In this document: positions 54,882 to 64,000 of the stretch, one piece after another
How positions within the stretch are numbered: position 1 is the stretch's first letter
Layout: each line of letters begins with the position of its first letter
Source of the DNA: Pleodorina starrii
Lineage: Eukaryota; Chlorophyta; Chlorophyceae; Chlamydomonadales; Volvocaceae
DNA length: 64,000 nt
NCBI GenBank assembly: GCA_030267565.1
Contig: BRXU01000001.1
Span: 6,138,001-6,202,000, forward strand
Direction of reading: 5' to 3'
Program-made: the position numbers and the translations under genes
Notes under the pieces: generated by a model
The model's database searches: none
What the model saw: the letters and a program-made list of their open reading frames with translations, nothing else
Told to the model about the DNA's origin: nothing

Positions 54882-57800
54882 ATGGAGTGTGCATTGCACT
54901 CTCCTTGTCGTGCGGGAGTGCTTGTGCGGGCTCGTGCTTCAACTTCTTCCACTCGGCCTGTGTTCCAAAGGCCCTTTTCGGCGCACCGTTATCGGGGAGC
55001 CCATCCATCCCCATCCAAGGAGCAGGAGCAACAGCCCCTAGATGTAAGCAGGGCTGGTTTTCGAGCAGTCTTGGCAAGCGGCACACGCTCCAAAACGCGG
55101 GGAAGCTACAACAATTGGATCCATGCGCAAGTGATCTGGTTTGTGTACTGGCACGCGCAGGTTTCGCGACAGGCTGTTGACTATGGGTACCCGTCCGCAC
55201 CCGAGCTGCCACCCGAGAGGATGGGCGAGGCCGCGAGGCGGGCGCTGTGGCGCGCAACCGGCGCCGTTCGCCGCTATGGCTGGCTCAGCTTTTGGGCGCA
55301 GCTGACGCTGTCCGTCGTGGGCGGAGTGATCCTGCTCTTTTCGGTCGCGTTTACGTCGCAGGTACGCACTCTGACCATTCGGTTTTCCTCCCGACGATAT
55401 GCGCAACTCTTCATTGGACTTGCGTGGCTGCTTGCAAACTTTACTCACGCGCATGACTTGGACATCTTTGCGCAGAGCGGACCCAAGGCGTCCCTGTACT
55501 TGACGCTCTTCGGCATCCTCGCTGGTTTCCTGTCCACCTTCTGGAACTTCGGCTACACGCGGACGGCGCTTAAGATGCAGGCATATCTCGACGCGGCTCC
55601 CGGCCAGGAGGTGCCCAAAGTCAAGAAGCAGCAGGTGGTGGACATGGTGACGCGCGGAATCTTCATCAACATGACCGGCCTCGCGGCCACGCTGGCAGGC
55701 GTGCAGGCCCTGGTCGGCATGCTTGTCGCCAAGACGCTGCAGGTGTGTGGGGGAAGAAGGAGATTGATCGAACTCGGCACGCCACGTGTTGCCCATCGGG
55801 GTGTGCATGGCGATTTCCCGCACGTCGGCACCTCGGCACCGACGCCCTCTCACCCGACGGAATGCAGCCCGCCACCCGCTGGCCTCTATTTACGCATACG
55901 GCCCTCCCTGGCGCTCCTCTCCCTGGACGATCCGCAGATCAGTTCCTACCCGTTCATGGCCGCTGCGAGCGGCGGCAACTACAACCCCGTGGTGGCTCTG
56001 GACGTCTTCCTGGTGCAGGTAGGCTGGGGCACGCTCGGGCGCCGCTGGGGTGCCGCCGGCAGTTGCATTTTATCTGGGTCGCTACCAGTCGCGAACCCAC
56101 ATGCCCTTCCTGAACCCGCCTCCGCGCCCTCGACCTCTAGGCATTTCCCGCTATCTTCAGTGTTCCATGCACCGTCCGCTCGTCAAAAGCGCCTACCGTC
56201 CGCTCGTCAAAAGCGCCTCCCGTCCATCGCAGCGGTCTCATGTTTATTTCCGCCGCCACATGCCTGTCCGCCCCCCCCCTCCGCCGTCCAGGCTGCCACG
56301 AACACGCTGCTGGGCCACTTCGTGAGCCTGGCCTGCTCGTTGTGGCTCCTGCATGTAGTCGGGGAGGGACAGGGCCTGAGGTTCCAGGTGAGACAGGACC
56401 CGACCGGAATGGGGCTGGGGCTGGGGTTGCCGCAGCGGCGGTGAGGCGGATCGGCGGATGGGACCCGGGACTTGGGGTAACTGTCCGGGGAATGAGTTTG
56501 GGGGGGCGGGGCAGGGCGGGGCGGGGATTGGGAAGAGCAACACGGAGGCGAAAGGGGGGCGCGGGGCATGGTCTTGCTCTTGGAAGGAAAGGGGGAGGGT
56601 TAAAAGGGAATGAAATTGAATCGCAGAGTAGGAACCGGGACGACCTGGATGGGCCCTGGGGGGTGTGGAAGCGGGCGGCGCGGAGGGAGGGTTGGAGGCG
56701 GGTGAGGGGCGCGGGGTAGCCCGTACCCCGGGAAAAGGAGGAGGACCGGGAAGCGGCTGCAGCAAGGGCTTGGAACCCTCGTGCTTGCGGGGCTGACGGG
56801 CTAGAGCCGTGGCAGGACCGGGTGCTCTGAGACGACCCGAGCGGGTGCCGGATGAAATCGTCCAGACTTAGCGGGCGCAGGGGGGCGAAGGGAGGGCTCA
56901 GCGGCCGTTCGTGAGCCAGCCGCCGGCCCCGGAACCCACACGGCTGCATGGATCCCGCGAGCGACCGGGGAAGGCGCTTTAGCGACAAGCGGGACACGCG
57001 GCTGCGACACACGGCCCTCCCGAGTATCCCTGGGTTTGGATGTCTTATAATCCCAACATGCAAGCTAAATGCACATGACAGGCGGTCATTGATGTGCAGT
57101 GCAGGGGGACGTCACGTTGGGGCTTTGGGGTTGGAAAACTGGGGCATGGGACAGATGGCTGAAAGGGGCTGGGGCCCGTCTCGCGGGGCTTTTGAGGGGT
57201 TTGGAGAACTGGGGTGTGAAAGTGGAACTGGATCGGCCTGCCCCTCGGCCCCGGCCTCTGCCCCTCGGCTCTTAATGACCACCGTCTGGAAGAACCGGGC
57301 GGCCACCCGCGTGGGGAGGGGTTGGGGAGGGGCTCCCAGTCGGTGACCGGTGTGCGCGGGTCGTTTCTGGCTTGGGAGGGCCGTTTCGGGCTTGGGAGGA
57401 TCGGTAGGGAGTGGCGTGTATTGGGGGCAGGGCCCGCGGCGCTCCGGTTGCTGGAGGAGTATGGATTATCAATAGTGCTGTGGCGGCCTGCGGAGAGGGG
57501 GTGCAGACGCGCGTGTGTTTTTAGTATCCGTTCCACAAAAGCGCAGCTCCGGCCTCTGGGCGACCTGCTGGGTGGTTTTTGGATTATAAGAAGCATCAGC
57601 GCGTGTACACATTGCGTGGAGTATTTTCTCAAGTCAACTGGGGAACTCGACCACGGGCTTCTTGCGCTGGGGTGTGTGGGGTTGTCCTTGGCCATGGTCA
57701 CGCTGAAGGCTGGCGGGACGGGACGGGTGGCGCCAGCCAGCTACATAGTCAGGGGGGTACGGGCAGGGCCCCTAGTGAGTAGTGACGGGGGGTGTGTCCC

Positions 57801-57984
57801 CGGGCTACCCATCCGCCGCCCGCTGCTCAGCCTCCGCCGCCCCGCTGCCCCGCCCCGCCTCTGCCGCCCCCTGTGCCACGCCCGTGTGCCGTGCCGCCAG
57901 GCCACGGCCTCGGAAGTCGCCCCTGGGCCCGCCGTCATTGGCAAGGGCAACGCGGGGGTTTACCGCGTCAACTACGGCGGGTAA
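54882..57984 (+). CDS. TIC21: Chloroplast inner-envelope protein TIC21/PIC1 homologue
   Basis: Exons 54882-55043, 55161-55361, 55476-55742, 55938-56018, 56292-56387 and 57901-57984 are all phase 0 and give 296 residues, about the length of the plant protein. A transit peptide (MECALHSPCRAGVLVRARAS) precedes the conserved membrane domain: FWAQLTLSVVGGVILLFSVA, YLTLFGILAGFLSTFWNFGY, a linker ending VTRGIFINMTGLAATLAGVQ then LVGMLVAKTL, and NPVVALDVFLVQ|AATNTLLGHFVSLACSLWLL. Four membrane helices and the LDVFLVQA motif identify TIC21, also described as the iron permease PIC1, in the inner envelope. The last exon (ATASEVAPGPAVIGKGNAGV and on) follows an intron of 1513 bp. If that intron is not used, the frame stops at 56444. 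Candidate TGTAA at 58130. Confidence 0.9.
56388..57900 (+). other. Long last intron of TIC21
   Basis: Proposed 1.5 kb intron from GTGAGACAGG to GTGCCGCCAG. It is very G-rich on the plus strand (56490-57440) with repeated GGGGCTGGGG and GGGGCTTTTGAGGGG-type motifs, and holds no other exon I can support. Confidence 0.5.
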
Positions 57985-58129
57985 TCCCGGCAGCTCTGGT
58001 GCCGGGAGGGGCGGGAGGAGCTGGCACGCCCGGTAGGGCTGCGGGCGCGGCGGCGGCGCGGCGATGCGTGTAGCAGTCGCGGACTTGCAGGCGGTGCAAA
58101 CTTGTATGGGCGGCCGGGTGGGCGGGTCC

Positions 58130-58134
58130 TGTAA
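58130..58134 (+). terminator. Candidate poly(A) signal TGTAA for TIC21
   Basis: TGTAA 146 bp after the TIC21 stop codon at 57984, a normal distance. It lies just upstream of the LHC gene, which is on the same strand. Confidence 0.45.
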
Positions 58135-58467
58135 GAGAGTAGCGAGAGCGAGTGCGCTAGGGGGGCGGGGGCGAAGTCAAAGCGCGGCGCGGCGCCGGAA
58201 GCCCTCACTGCGCGTGCACCGCCGCTTGCACGTTTGCAGCAGTCGGACCAAGAACAGCTCGTCTAGAGCCTCTGCACCTGCATCGTCCTGTTTCCCCCCC
58301 CCCCCAATATCGTGTGGCCTCTGCGCCGCATGGGTTGGGCCCGCTGCATCATCCCCACCTGCACTGGCACTTGTCACACCTCGCCCTCTCCGCATCTCCG
58401 TTTCTGACCGCCTCCGCCTCTCTCTCTCCCCTCTCCCTGTCCTCCCTGAACCGCCTGCCACCCGCAG

Positions 58468-59889
58468 CGCTTCGTGTCCCTGGAGTTGATCAAGCAGCGC
58501 TCGGACGACACCCAGTTGCCCAGTCTGCCCAGCTTCTCGCTAGAGGCCGATGCAGACGCGGGCGGAGAGCTGCTGAAGACAAACGCCGGACGGCCGCTGC
58601 AGGTGCCGCCGCGGCCGGGCGGCGACGGCGGCGGCGGGGGCGGAGCTAGCGGGCGCAAGCCAACGCCGCCGCGGCCCCAGCCTGCCTTTCGGGACACAGT
58701 CAGCGCTAGCGCCAGCAGTAGCAGCAGCGTAGCAAGCAGCAGTAGCGGGAGTAGCATCAGTAACAAGGCCGGATACAGTGGTTTTACCGGCGGGGTCCTG
58801 CGGGGCAGTAGCGGCGGCAGCAGTAGCAGCAGCAGCAGCAGCGGGGGCTACAGCGGGCGCGGCTCGGGACCCGTCGTGGCGGCCTCCGCGCTGGCGCTCT
58901 CCTGGTCGGATGAGTCCCCTGGTTGGAAGGACATTCCAGCACCACCTCCCCCGCGTCCCGCGACGGCGGCGGCGGCGGCTGCGCCGCCGCCGCCATCGAA
59001 ACCTTCACCATCATCATCCGCATCCGCGTCACTGACCTCGACGTCCACACGCGGCGCCGCCGCTGCCTCCACCGCGCCCCTCTCCTTGCCCCCCGGAGAG
59101 GATCCAGACATCCTCTCCCCTGCGCCGCTGTCCTTCCGCGCCTCGGGCGTCGCCAGCACCAGCGGCCGGGGGCAGCCGTCATCGGACGCGGCCGACCGCC
59201 CGCTCCTCTTCCCCACCAAGGACTCCCTGACCTATCTGGACGGCACGCTGCCCGGCGACTTCGGCTTTGACCCGCTGGGCCTGTTCGACCCCGCCAACGG
59301 CTCGGCGGGCTTCATGTCGCAGCGCTGGCTGCACACCGCCGAGCTCATGCACGGCCGGTGGGCCATGCTGGGCGCTGCTGGCTGCCTGGCCCCCGAGTAC
59401 CTCGCTCATGAGAAGGTCATCCCCAAGGCCACCGGCCTGCTGTGGTTTAAGACGGGCTTTCTGCCGCCAGTCAGCGCCGGGTTCGATTACGGGCTGTCGC
59501 TGGACGTGCTGTTTGTGCTGCAAATGGTGATGATGGGCGCGGCGGAAGGCCTGCGCGGCGCCGAGTACGCGCGGCCCGGCTGCCTGCGGGACATGCGGCT
59601 GCTGGGGATGGAGCGCCTGATTGCGACGACGCGGTGCGGCAGCACGGTCTACCCGGGTGGCTTGATGTTCAATCCGCTGGGGCTGGGCGACCGGCCGGCG
59701 GCGATGCGGGAGCTGCAGCAGTCGGAGATCCGGCACGGGCGGCTGGCGATGTTGGCGTGCCTGGGCTACGCGGCGCAGGCGGTGGTGACGGGGCGGGGGC
59801 CGTACGACAACTGGGTACGGCACCTGGACGATCCGGAGGCGAACAACGTGTTGGCGCTGATGGGAAATGTGCTCGTGCCGCCGCAGTAG
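58468..59889 (+). CDS. Light-harvesting chlorophyll-binding family protein with long N-terminal extension (main exon)
   Basis: Acceptor CCACCCGCAG ends at 58467 and the frame RFVSLELIKQRSDD runs open to TAG at 59889. The last roughly 210 residues are an LHC domain: PGDFGFDPLGLFDP from 59251; first helix RWLHTAELMHGRWAMLGAAG with the E-x2-H-x-R chlorophyll/ion-pair motif at 59341-59370; a middle helix around LDVLFVLQMVMMGAAEGLRG; and third helix ELQQSEIRHGRLAMLACLGY (59710-59769). The spacing and the GCLAPEYL, YPGGLMFNPLGLG and NVLALMGN segments resemble LHCI proteins such as LHCA3. Before it lie about 260 residues rich in Ser, Pro, Ala and Gly, far longer than a transit peptide. Such an extension recalls stress-related LHC-like proteins such as LHL4, which I cannot confirm. 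The first coding exon is unresolved; an ATG at 58064 with donor CCGG|GTGGGC would join in phase 0. Confidence 0.85.
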   Translation, partial: RFVSLELIKQRSDDTQLPSLPSFSLEADADAGGELLKTNAGRPLQVPPRPGGDGGGGGGASGRKPTPPRPQPAFRDTVSASASSSSSVASSSSGSSISNKAGYSGFTGGVLRGSSGGSSSSSSSSGGYSGRGSGPVVAASALALSWSDESPGWKDIPAPPPPRPATAAAAAAPPPPSKPSPSSSASASLTSTSTRGAAAASTAPLSLPPGEDPDILSPAPLSFRASGVASTSGRGQPSSDAADRPLLFPTKDSLTYLDGTLPGDFGFDPLGLFDPANGSAGFMSQRWLHTAELMHGRWAMLGAAGCLAPEYLAHEKVIPKATGLLWFKTGFLPPVSAGFDYGLSLDVLFVLQMVMMGAAEGLRGAEYARPGCLRDMRLLGMERLIATTRCGSTVYPGGLMFNPLGLGDRPAAMRELQQSEIRHGRLAMLACLGYAAQAVVTGRGPYDNWVRHLDDPEANNVLALMGNVLVPPQ

Positions 59890-60953
59890 CGAGTTGGCGT
59901 TGGTGGTGCTGTCGGTGGAGTGCTGAGGGGTGCTGGGAGGCCGAGAGCGGGGGAGGGATGCTGATGGAGGCTGTGTGGTCGCTGACTGGCGGTCACCCGG
60001 GTGGGGTGAGCGGCTGGAGCGAGGGGATGCGACGGACCGTGGGGCAATGCGGACATGGGGGTGACTGCGAGGTCGTGGATGGAGAAGGACCAGAGAGGAG
60101 AGGGGAGGAGAATTGCTGAAAGTTGCACTGCTGCTGGTTGGTTGCACTGCTGCTGGTTGGTTGCACTGCTGCTGGTGGTTGTGTGTTTGCTGTGGGACGC
60201 TGCGAGGGTTGGTTGTGCATCGTGTGCATCGTGGGAGTGCGAGTGGAAACGCTTGATCGGACTGTATGGAGGCCGTCCCGGGCAGCAGCTGCAGCTGCTA
60301 ATGGTTCGGCTGCGCGTGTTGGCGTGTTGGACAGACCCGGTGAGCGGGGCGGCTGGGAGCGGTTCCTGGGAAGGTTGTTTTGTTGCATGTTGCCAGTTCA
60401 CCAGTTTATGAACCCTGGACGAAGGGGCGCCAGTTGCGGATGCCAACGAGGCCGCTGCCGTGCGGCTAGACTGTGATGTGTCGGCGGAGCTGCAGAATCG
60501 CCAGCGCGTAGCATCTGGGGAGTAACCGGGCTGGTCGCGCTTTCTGAGCGCATTCCGCATGTCCTCTCTCTTGTGCAACGGCACGCTACGTGCTCTTAAC
60601 CTTATGTAACCTGAGTTGATCAGAGCGTAATTTCTTGCGGTTTCGGTTTCTGTTGACTGAGATGAAAGAGGCAAACACCAATCCATTGCGATTTCCCAGC
60701 TAGCTGGGGTTTTTCCGTACTGTACGAACACGGCAAACTTCGGCACCTGACCCGGGGTCCGAGGAAAGAGAGCAACAAGTAGGCAGATGAACCGCCGAAG
60801 CATTGACCGAACACGAAAGAGAGTTTTTGAGATATGCCACCTAAGTAGGAGTTGTGGCGGCAATGTCGGTCGTCACCGAGCGACTACTTGTAGGTCAAGC
60901 CGGACGAACTGCCTGAGCACCCTAGCTTTTCGCCCCTGTTCTGAACATGTGTT
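59890..60953. other. LHC gene 3' flank and upstream region of the LRR gene
   Basis: Contains three 21-bp tandem copies of GTTGCACTGCTGCTGGTTG at 60122-60180 and a TGTAA pentamer at 60605-60609 that could end the LHC transcript (716 bp after the stop). The last 300 bp are AT-richer and probably contain the promoter and 5' UTR of the LRR gene. Confidence 0.45.
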
Positions 60954-63166
60954 ATGAACCAATTGCAGCGGGAGGTCGCTCAAGAGGATGACTTGAGCCA
61001 GGTGGTCGCGCTGGAACTTCGCAACCGTGGGCTGACGGAACTGGGGCCGATCGACAAGTGCATAAAGCTTAAAGTTTTGGATTTGGCATTCAATCAGCTT
61101 AAGGCTGTTAAGGGGTAAGTAGCGCAGGCCCCAGCCGTGGCATGGGGCGTTCGGTGAAATGACACCGCCCGGTCGCAACGCAGATTGGAGGGGCTCGACA
61201 AGCTCAAAGAGCTTAGGTTGAGCGATAACCGATTGACATCGGCGTCAGCGTTGCAGCGCTTGTCCGACCTGCACACGCTCGCGCTCGATGGAAACCTTTT
61301 AATGCAGCTAGAGGTACGCATGCCTCTAGGCTAACCTTCACCACCGATATCTGCGACTTACACCGCCGTCGTCATCTTCGGGCAGGGTTTGCAAGGCCTG
61401 CGGAGCTTGAAAGTGCTCAATGTGTCCTTCAACCAGCTCTCCTCGCTAAGCAGCATCGGACGGCTGACGTCCCTTGAGGTCCTCCACGTTGCGGGTAACC
61501 AAATAACAGATTTGGAGGGCCTCACCGCCTGCCCCGCGCTGCGCATCGTCAACGCCTGCTCCAACCGGTTGCAACACCTGAAGGGCCTGGCGCGATGCGC
61601 CGCTCTCCAGGAGCTGCACGTCGCCGACAACAAACTGACGGACCTCTCGGGGCTCAAGGCCGTGGCCGGGACCCTTGAGGTGCGAAGCCTGCAGCGGAGA
61701 TCGGCCAGGCGGCGACGGGGCAACGCCCCCCTGCCATGTCTTTCTCAACTGTACCAACCAAACCACTCCCTGGACCGCCCCGCCCCGTTACCTACCCTCC
61801 CTCTTTGGCGCAGATCCTGGACGTCAGCGGCAATGGCCTCTCCTCCCTCACGGGTCTGTGCTCCCTGCCGAAGCTCAGCGAGCTGTACGCGCGGGAGAAC
61901 TTGCTGGAGGGCGTGGAGGGGCTGGCGGCCAAAGCGACCTCCCTGGAGCTGCTGGTCAGTGCGGCAGAGCCTAGCAGCTGCAGAGCCGGGCCTGGGCTGG
62001 ACTGGGCGTTGGCGCCGGACTCTCCGGGCGGGGCGGGACCGGGTGTGGCGGCGCTACTGAAGGGCCGCCTCGCCAGGGGCCTTGGGGGCGGGACCGGGCT
62101 GGGGCGCTGGGTGTGGTCGGGGGCAGGAAGGGTTGCTGAGACTGATCGCTGGCTGGGTGACTGGTAGTGGCGGGTTAGCTGGCCTCCGCTGCGGCGGGAC
62201 CGGGCAGTGCCGCCATGTGGGAGAGTCGGGAGTGTCCGGGCGGGGTCGGGTCGGACCTGATGTTGACCCAGCTTGGAGCAGTCCCGGGGGTTTGCCGGGT
62301 TGGAGGGCCGGAGGGGTTGCCGAGCAGCCGGCGCTGCCGGGTGCTGCCGGACCCGGGGTTGGGGACAATATGAACGGCGGCAGGAGGAGCGGGCAGCCAG
62401 GCCATGGAGCCCCGGGCGGTCGGACTCTGACAGCGGGGTGTGTGCGCGTCCGGCAGCACTTGGGGCCCTGGACCGGGGAGCTGGGACCGTCAAAAAGGTC
62501 ATTAGTGGCTGCCGGCGCTGCAGCCCCGATGTGAGTACGGCGCACCGAGACGGCTGCTCCTGGAGTCAAAACCCCTTGGATCCTCTCGCGCTCTCTTGTG
62601 AGCCCTCCGCTGCAACGCCCTCGTGTGTATGTCTGATAAGCGGGAGTATGATGGATAAGCGAGATCCAGACCGCCCCTTCCCACCCGCACCCTCACCCCC
62701 GCCACCACCCCCACCACAGGACCTAGCCAGCAACCGCCTGGCGGTCAGCCCCGCGCAGTTGGCCCAGTCGCTCTCCTCACTGACAGAGCTGGCGGCGCTG
62801 CAGCTGCACGGCAACACGCGGCTCTGCTGCTCCTCCTCCCCTGCCGCCTCGTCCTCGGCGGCGTCGGCAGGCACGTCGGGCGCTGCAGCGGACGGAGCCG
62901 GCAGCAGCAGCAGCACCGGCGCTGGAAGAGGTGGTGGCGCCAGCAGCAACAGCAGCGGCAGCGGTAACTACGTTACGGAGCTGTTCGCGGCGCTGCCCTC
63001 CCTGGAGTTGGTTGACCGGCAGGAGCGGGCGCAGGTGCTGGTTGTGGCGGAGGAGCGGGCGGGCGCCGCGGGGGGTGCGGCTGGCGGGGCGGAGCAGGCT
63101 ACGGCGGCGGCGACAGCGGGGCCGGAGGGCGAAGGTGCGTCACTGAGCGTCCCGGAGGGGCAGTAA
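60954..63166 (+). CDS. SDS22-type leucine-rich-repeat protein
   Basis: Exons 60954-61114, 61184-61313, 61386-61679, 61814-61954 and 62720-63166 give 390 codons with matching phases. About ten consecutive 21-23-residue repeats are visible: for example LKVLDLAFNQLKAVKG, LKELRLSDNRLTSASAL, LKVLNVSFNQLSSLSSIG, LEVLHVAGNQITDLEGLT, LQELHVADNKLTDLSGLK and LDVSGNGLSSLTGLC. The short regular spacing and L-x2-L-x-L-x2-N-x-L/I pattern are of the SDS22 class, common in protein phosphatase 1 regulators and in ciliary proteins. The last exon ends the repeats and adds a Ser/Gly-rich linker, a short segment NYVTELFAALPSLELVDRQE resembling an LRR-capping end, and an Ala/Glu-rich tail. Binding partner unknown. 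Exon 5 follows a 765-bp intron. Confidence 0.88.
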
Positions 63167-63227
63167 GGGGGAGCGTTCCGGGGCACGGCTGGGGGCTTGG
63201 TCCAAGAGCGCTCGTGGACCTACAAGT

Positions 63228-63232
63228 TGTAA
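63228..63232 (+). terminator. Poly(A) signal TGTAA of the LRR gene
   Basis: TGTAA 62 bp after the stop at 63166, in AGTTGTAACCC. The distance is typical. Confidence 0.55.
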
Positions 63233-63556
63233 CCCATTACCCATCCCTGGTAACGGATCTGTAGATCTGTAGATCTGGCCCGGCCGCTCATTCTGGAGCC
63301 GGTTTGGTTCGCTCTCTTCGGGGTTCGGTGGTTGTTACGGTTGGTCAGATGCTTCACTGGGGCGTCTAGTGCTCTTCCGCGGTGTCGTAGCCGTGGCCAG
63401 TGCTGTTGCTGCCACGTCTAGCGTTGTGAAGTTGTGTTGCTGCCGAGTGCGGTGGTGCGCAGTCGGGTGCGCAGTCGGGTGCGTGGGAGTGTTCAGCTTG
63501 CCTGTCGCCGTCTTTAGCAGGTAGGGTGTTCAGCGGTATTCGCCTGGCGGTGTTGC

Positions 63557-63607
63557 ATGGCCACTTGGGGGGCGGGGGGGCGGCCGGGGGCTGCCGCTGC
63601 CATTGAA
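63557..63607 (+). CDS. Candidate first exon of the right-edge gene
   Basis: ATG at 63557 opens MATWGAGGRPGAAAAIE and ends at a strong donor GAA|GTAAGG. Its phase (0) does not match the partial exon at 63927 (phase 1), so a further exon between them or a different splice would be needed. Confidence 0.3.
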
Positions 63608-63926
63608 GTAAGGCTGGCGGTGGGGCCGCGAGCCGAGTACAGTGTTGGAATGCGCACGGTAGCCAAGGTTCAGCTCCCCAAGCTCAAGGGGAGGTGCCAA
63701 TGCACAGCAACGCAAGGCCGGCGGTCGGACGAGGACGGCTTACCCCTAAAATCCCGCCACCGGTTGCGTCCCCCCTAGCAGCCCGCCGGACCCCTCTTTC
63801 CCGTGCCGGGTCACATACCCTTCCCCCGCCCGCTTCGCCCAACAGAACTAGCCCCAGGCCCCCTCCTTCCACATCCTGCCGCCTCCCAGCCCGTCCGCCC
63901 CTTCATCCTGGCGCCCTGCCCCGCAG

Positions 63927-64000
63927 GCCCCGCCCCCAACCTGGACCCCACAATCGCCGAGATGGAGGCCTTTCGGAAGCGACTGGGCATCCGGACCTAC
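63927..64000 (+). CDS. Partial exon at the right edge, unknown protein
   Basis: Acceptor CTGCCCCGCAG ends at 63926. The best frame reads PAPNLDPTIAEMEAFRKRLG then IRTY and is still open at the window end. The upstream pyrimidine-rich tract (63800-63920) suits an intron end. Too short to identify. Confidence 0.45.

Noticed and set aside
58177..59219. Minus-strand and alternative-frame ORFs over the LHC extension
   Set aside because: Typical shadows of GC-rich Ser/Ala/Pro codons; only the plus frame continues into the LHC domain.

Overview
This window looks like nuclear DNA of a volvocine green alga (Chlamydomonas, Gonium or Volvox relatives). The evidence is very GC-rich coding sequence, genes with many GT-AG introns of about 100-400 bases, long Ala/Gly/Gln/Ser tracts inside proteins, TGTAA poly(A)-type signals, and plant-type proteins: a chlorophyll a/b-binding protein, a TIC21/PIC1 homologue and an HY5-type bZIP. 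All exon models were built by eye from splice sites and reading phase, and none has transcript support. Where I say phases agree, the summed exons are divisible by three and give one open frame.

Layout. 1-2.1 kb: a minus-strand low-complexity gene running off the left edge. 3.4-5.8 kb: three unrelated tandem-repeat blocks. 6.5-9.25 kb: a 5'-truncated LINE on the minus strand. 10.2-11.3 kb: copy A of a dispersed repeat. 14.3-16.2 kb (-): HY5-type bZIP. 18.5-20.9 kb: a second LINE copy of the same family, plus strand, with a target-site duplication. 21.3-22.8 kb (+): a protein with a thioredoxin-like [2Fe-2S] domain, resembling soluble DGAT3. 25.3-27.5 kb (-): a predicted organelle membrane protein. 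28-32.9 kb (+): a ten-exon protein of unknown function. 33.8-35.0 kb: a nest of repeats (inverted zinc-knuckle remnant, repeat copies C and D, a LINE tail inserted into C, a hairpin cluster). 35.7-39.1 kb (+): TFIIB. 41.6-47.2 kb (+): a large bZIP factor. 49.8-50.6 kb (-): remnant of a membrane protein abutting repeat copy B (50.7-51.8 kb). 53.1-54.8 kb (-): an unrecognised 5'-incomplete gene. 54.9-58.0 kb (+): TIC21/PIC1. 58.5-59.9 kb (+): an LHC protein with an unusually long N-terminal extension. 61-63.2 kb (+): an SDS22-type leucine-rich-repeat protein. A partial gene starts at the right edge.

Functional theme. Several genes serve the chloroplast or light responses (LHC protein, TIC21, HY5-type factor, probably the membrane protein at 25-27 kb). 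They are interleaved with core transcription (TFIIB) and a second bZIP. I see no evidence that they form a co-regulated cluster. The least explained items are the LHC protein with about 260 extra N-terminal residues, the 712-residue unknown protein, and the four-copy dispersed repeat with a conserved palindrome.
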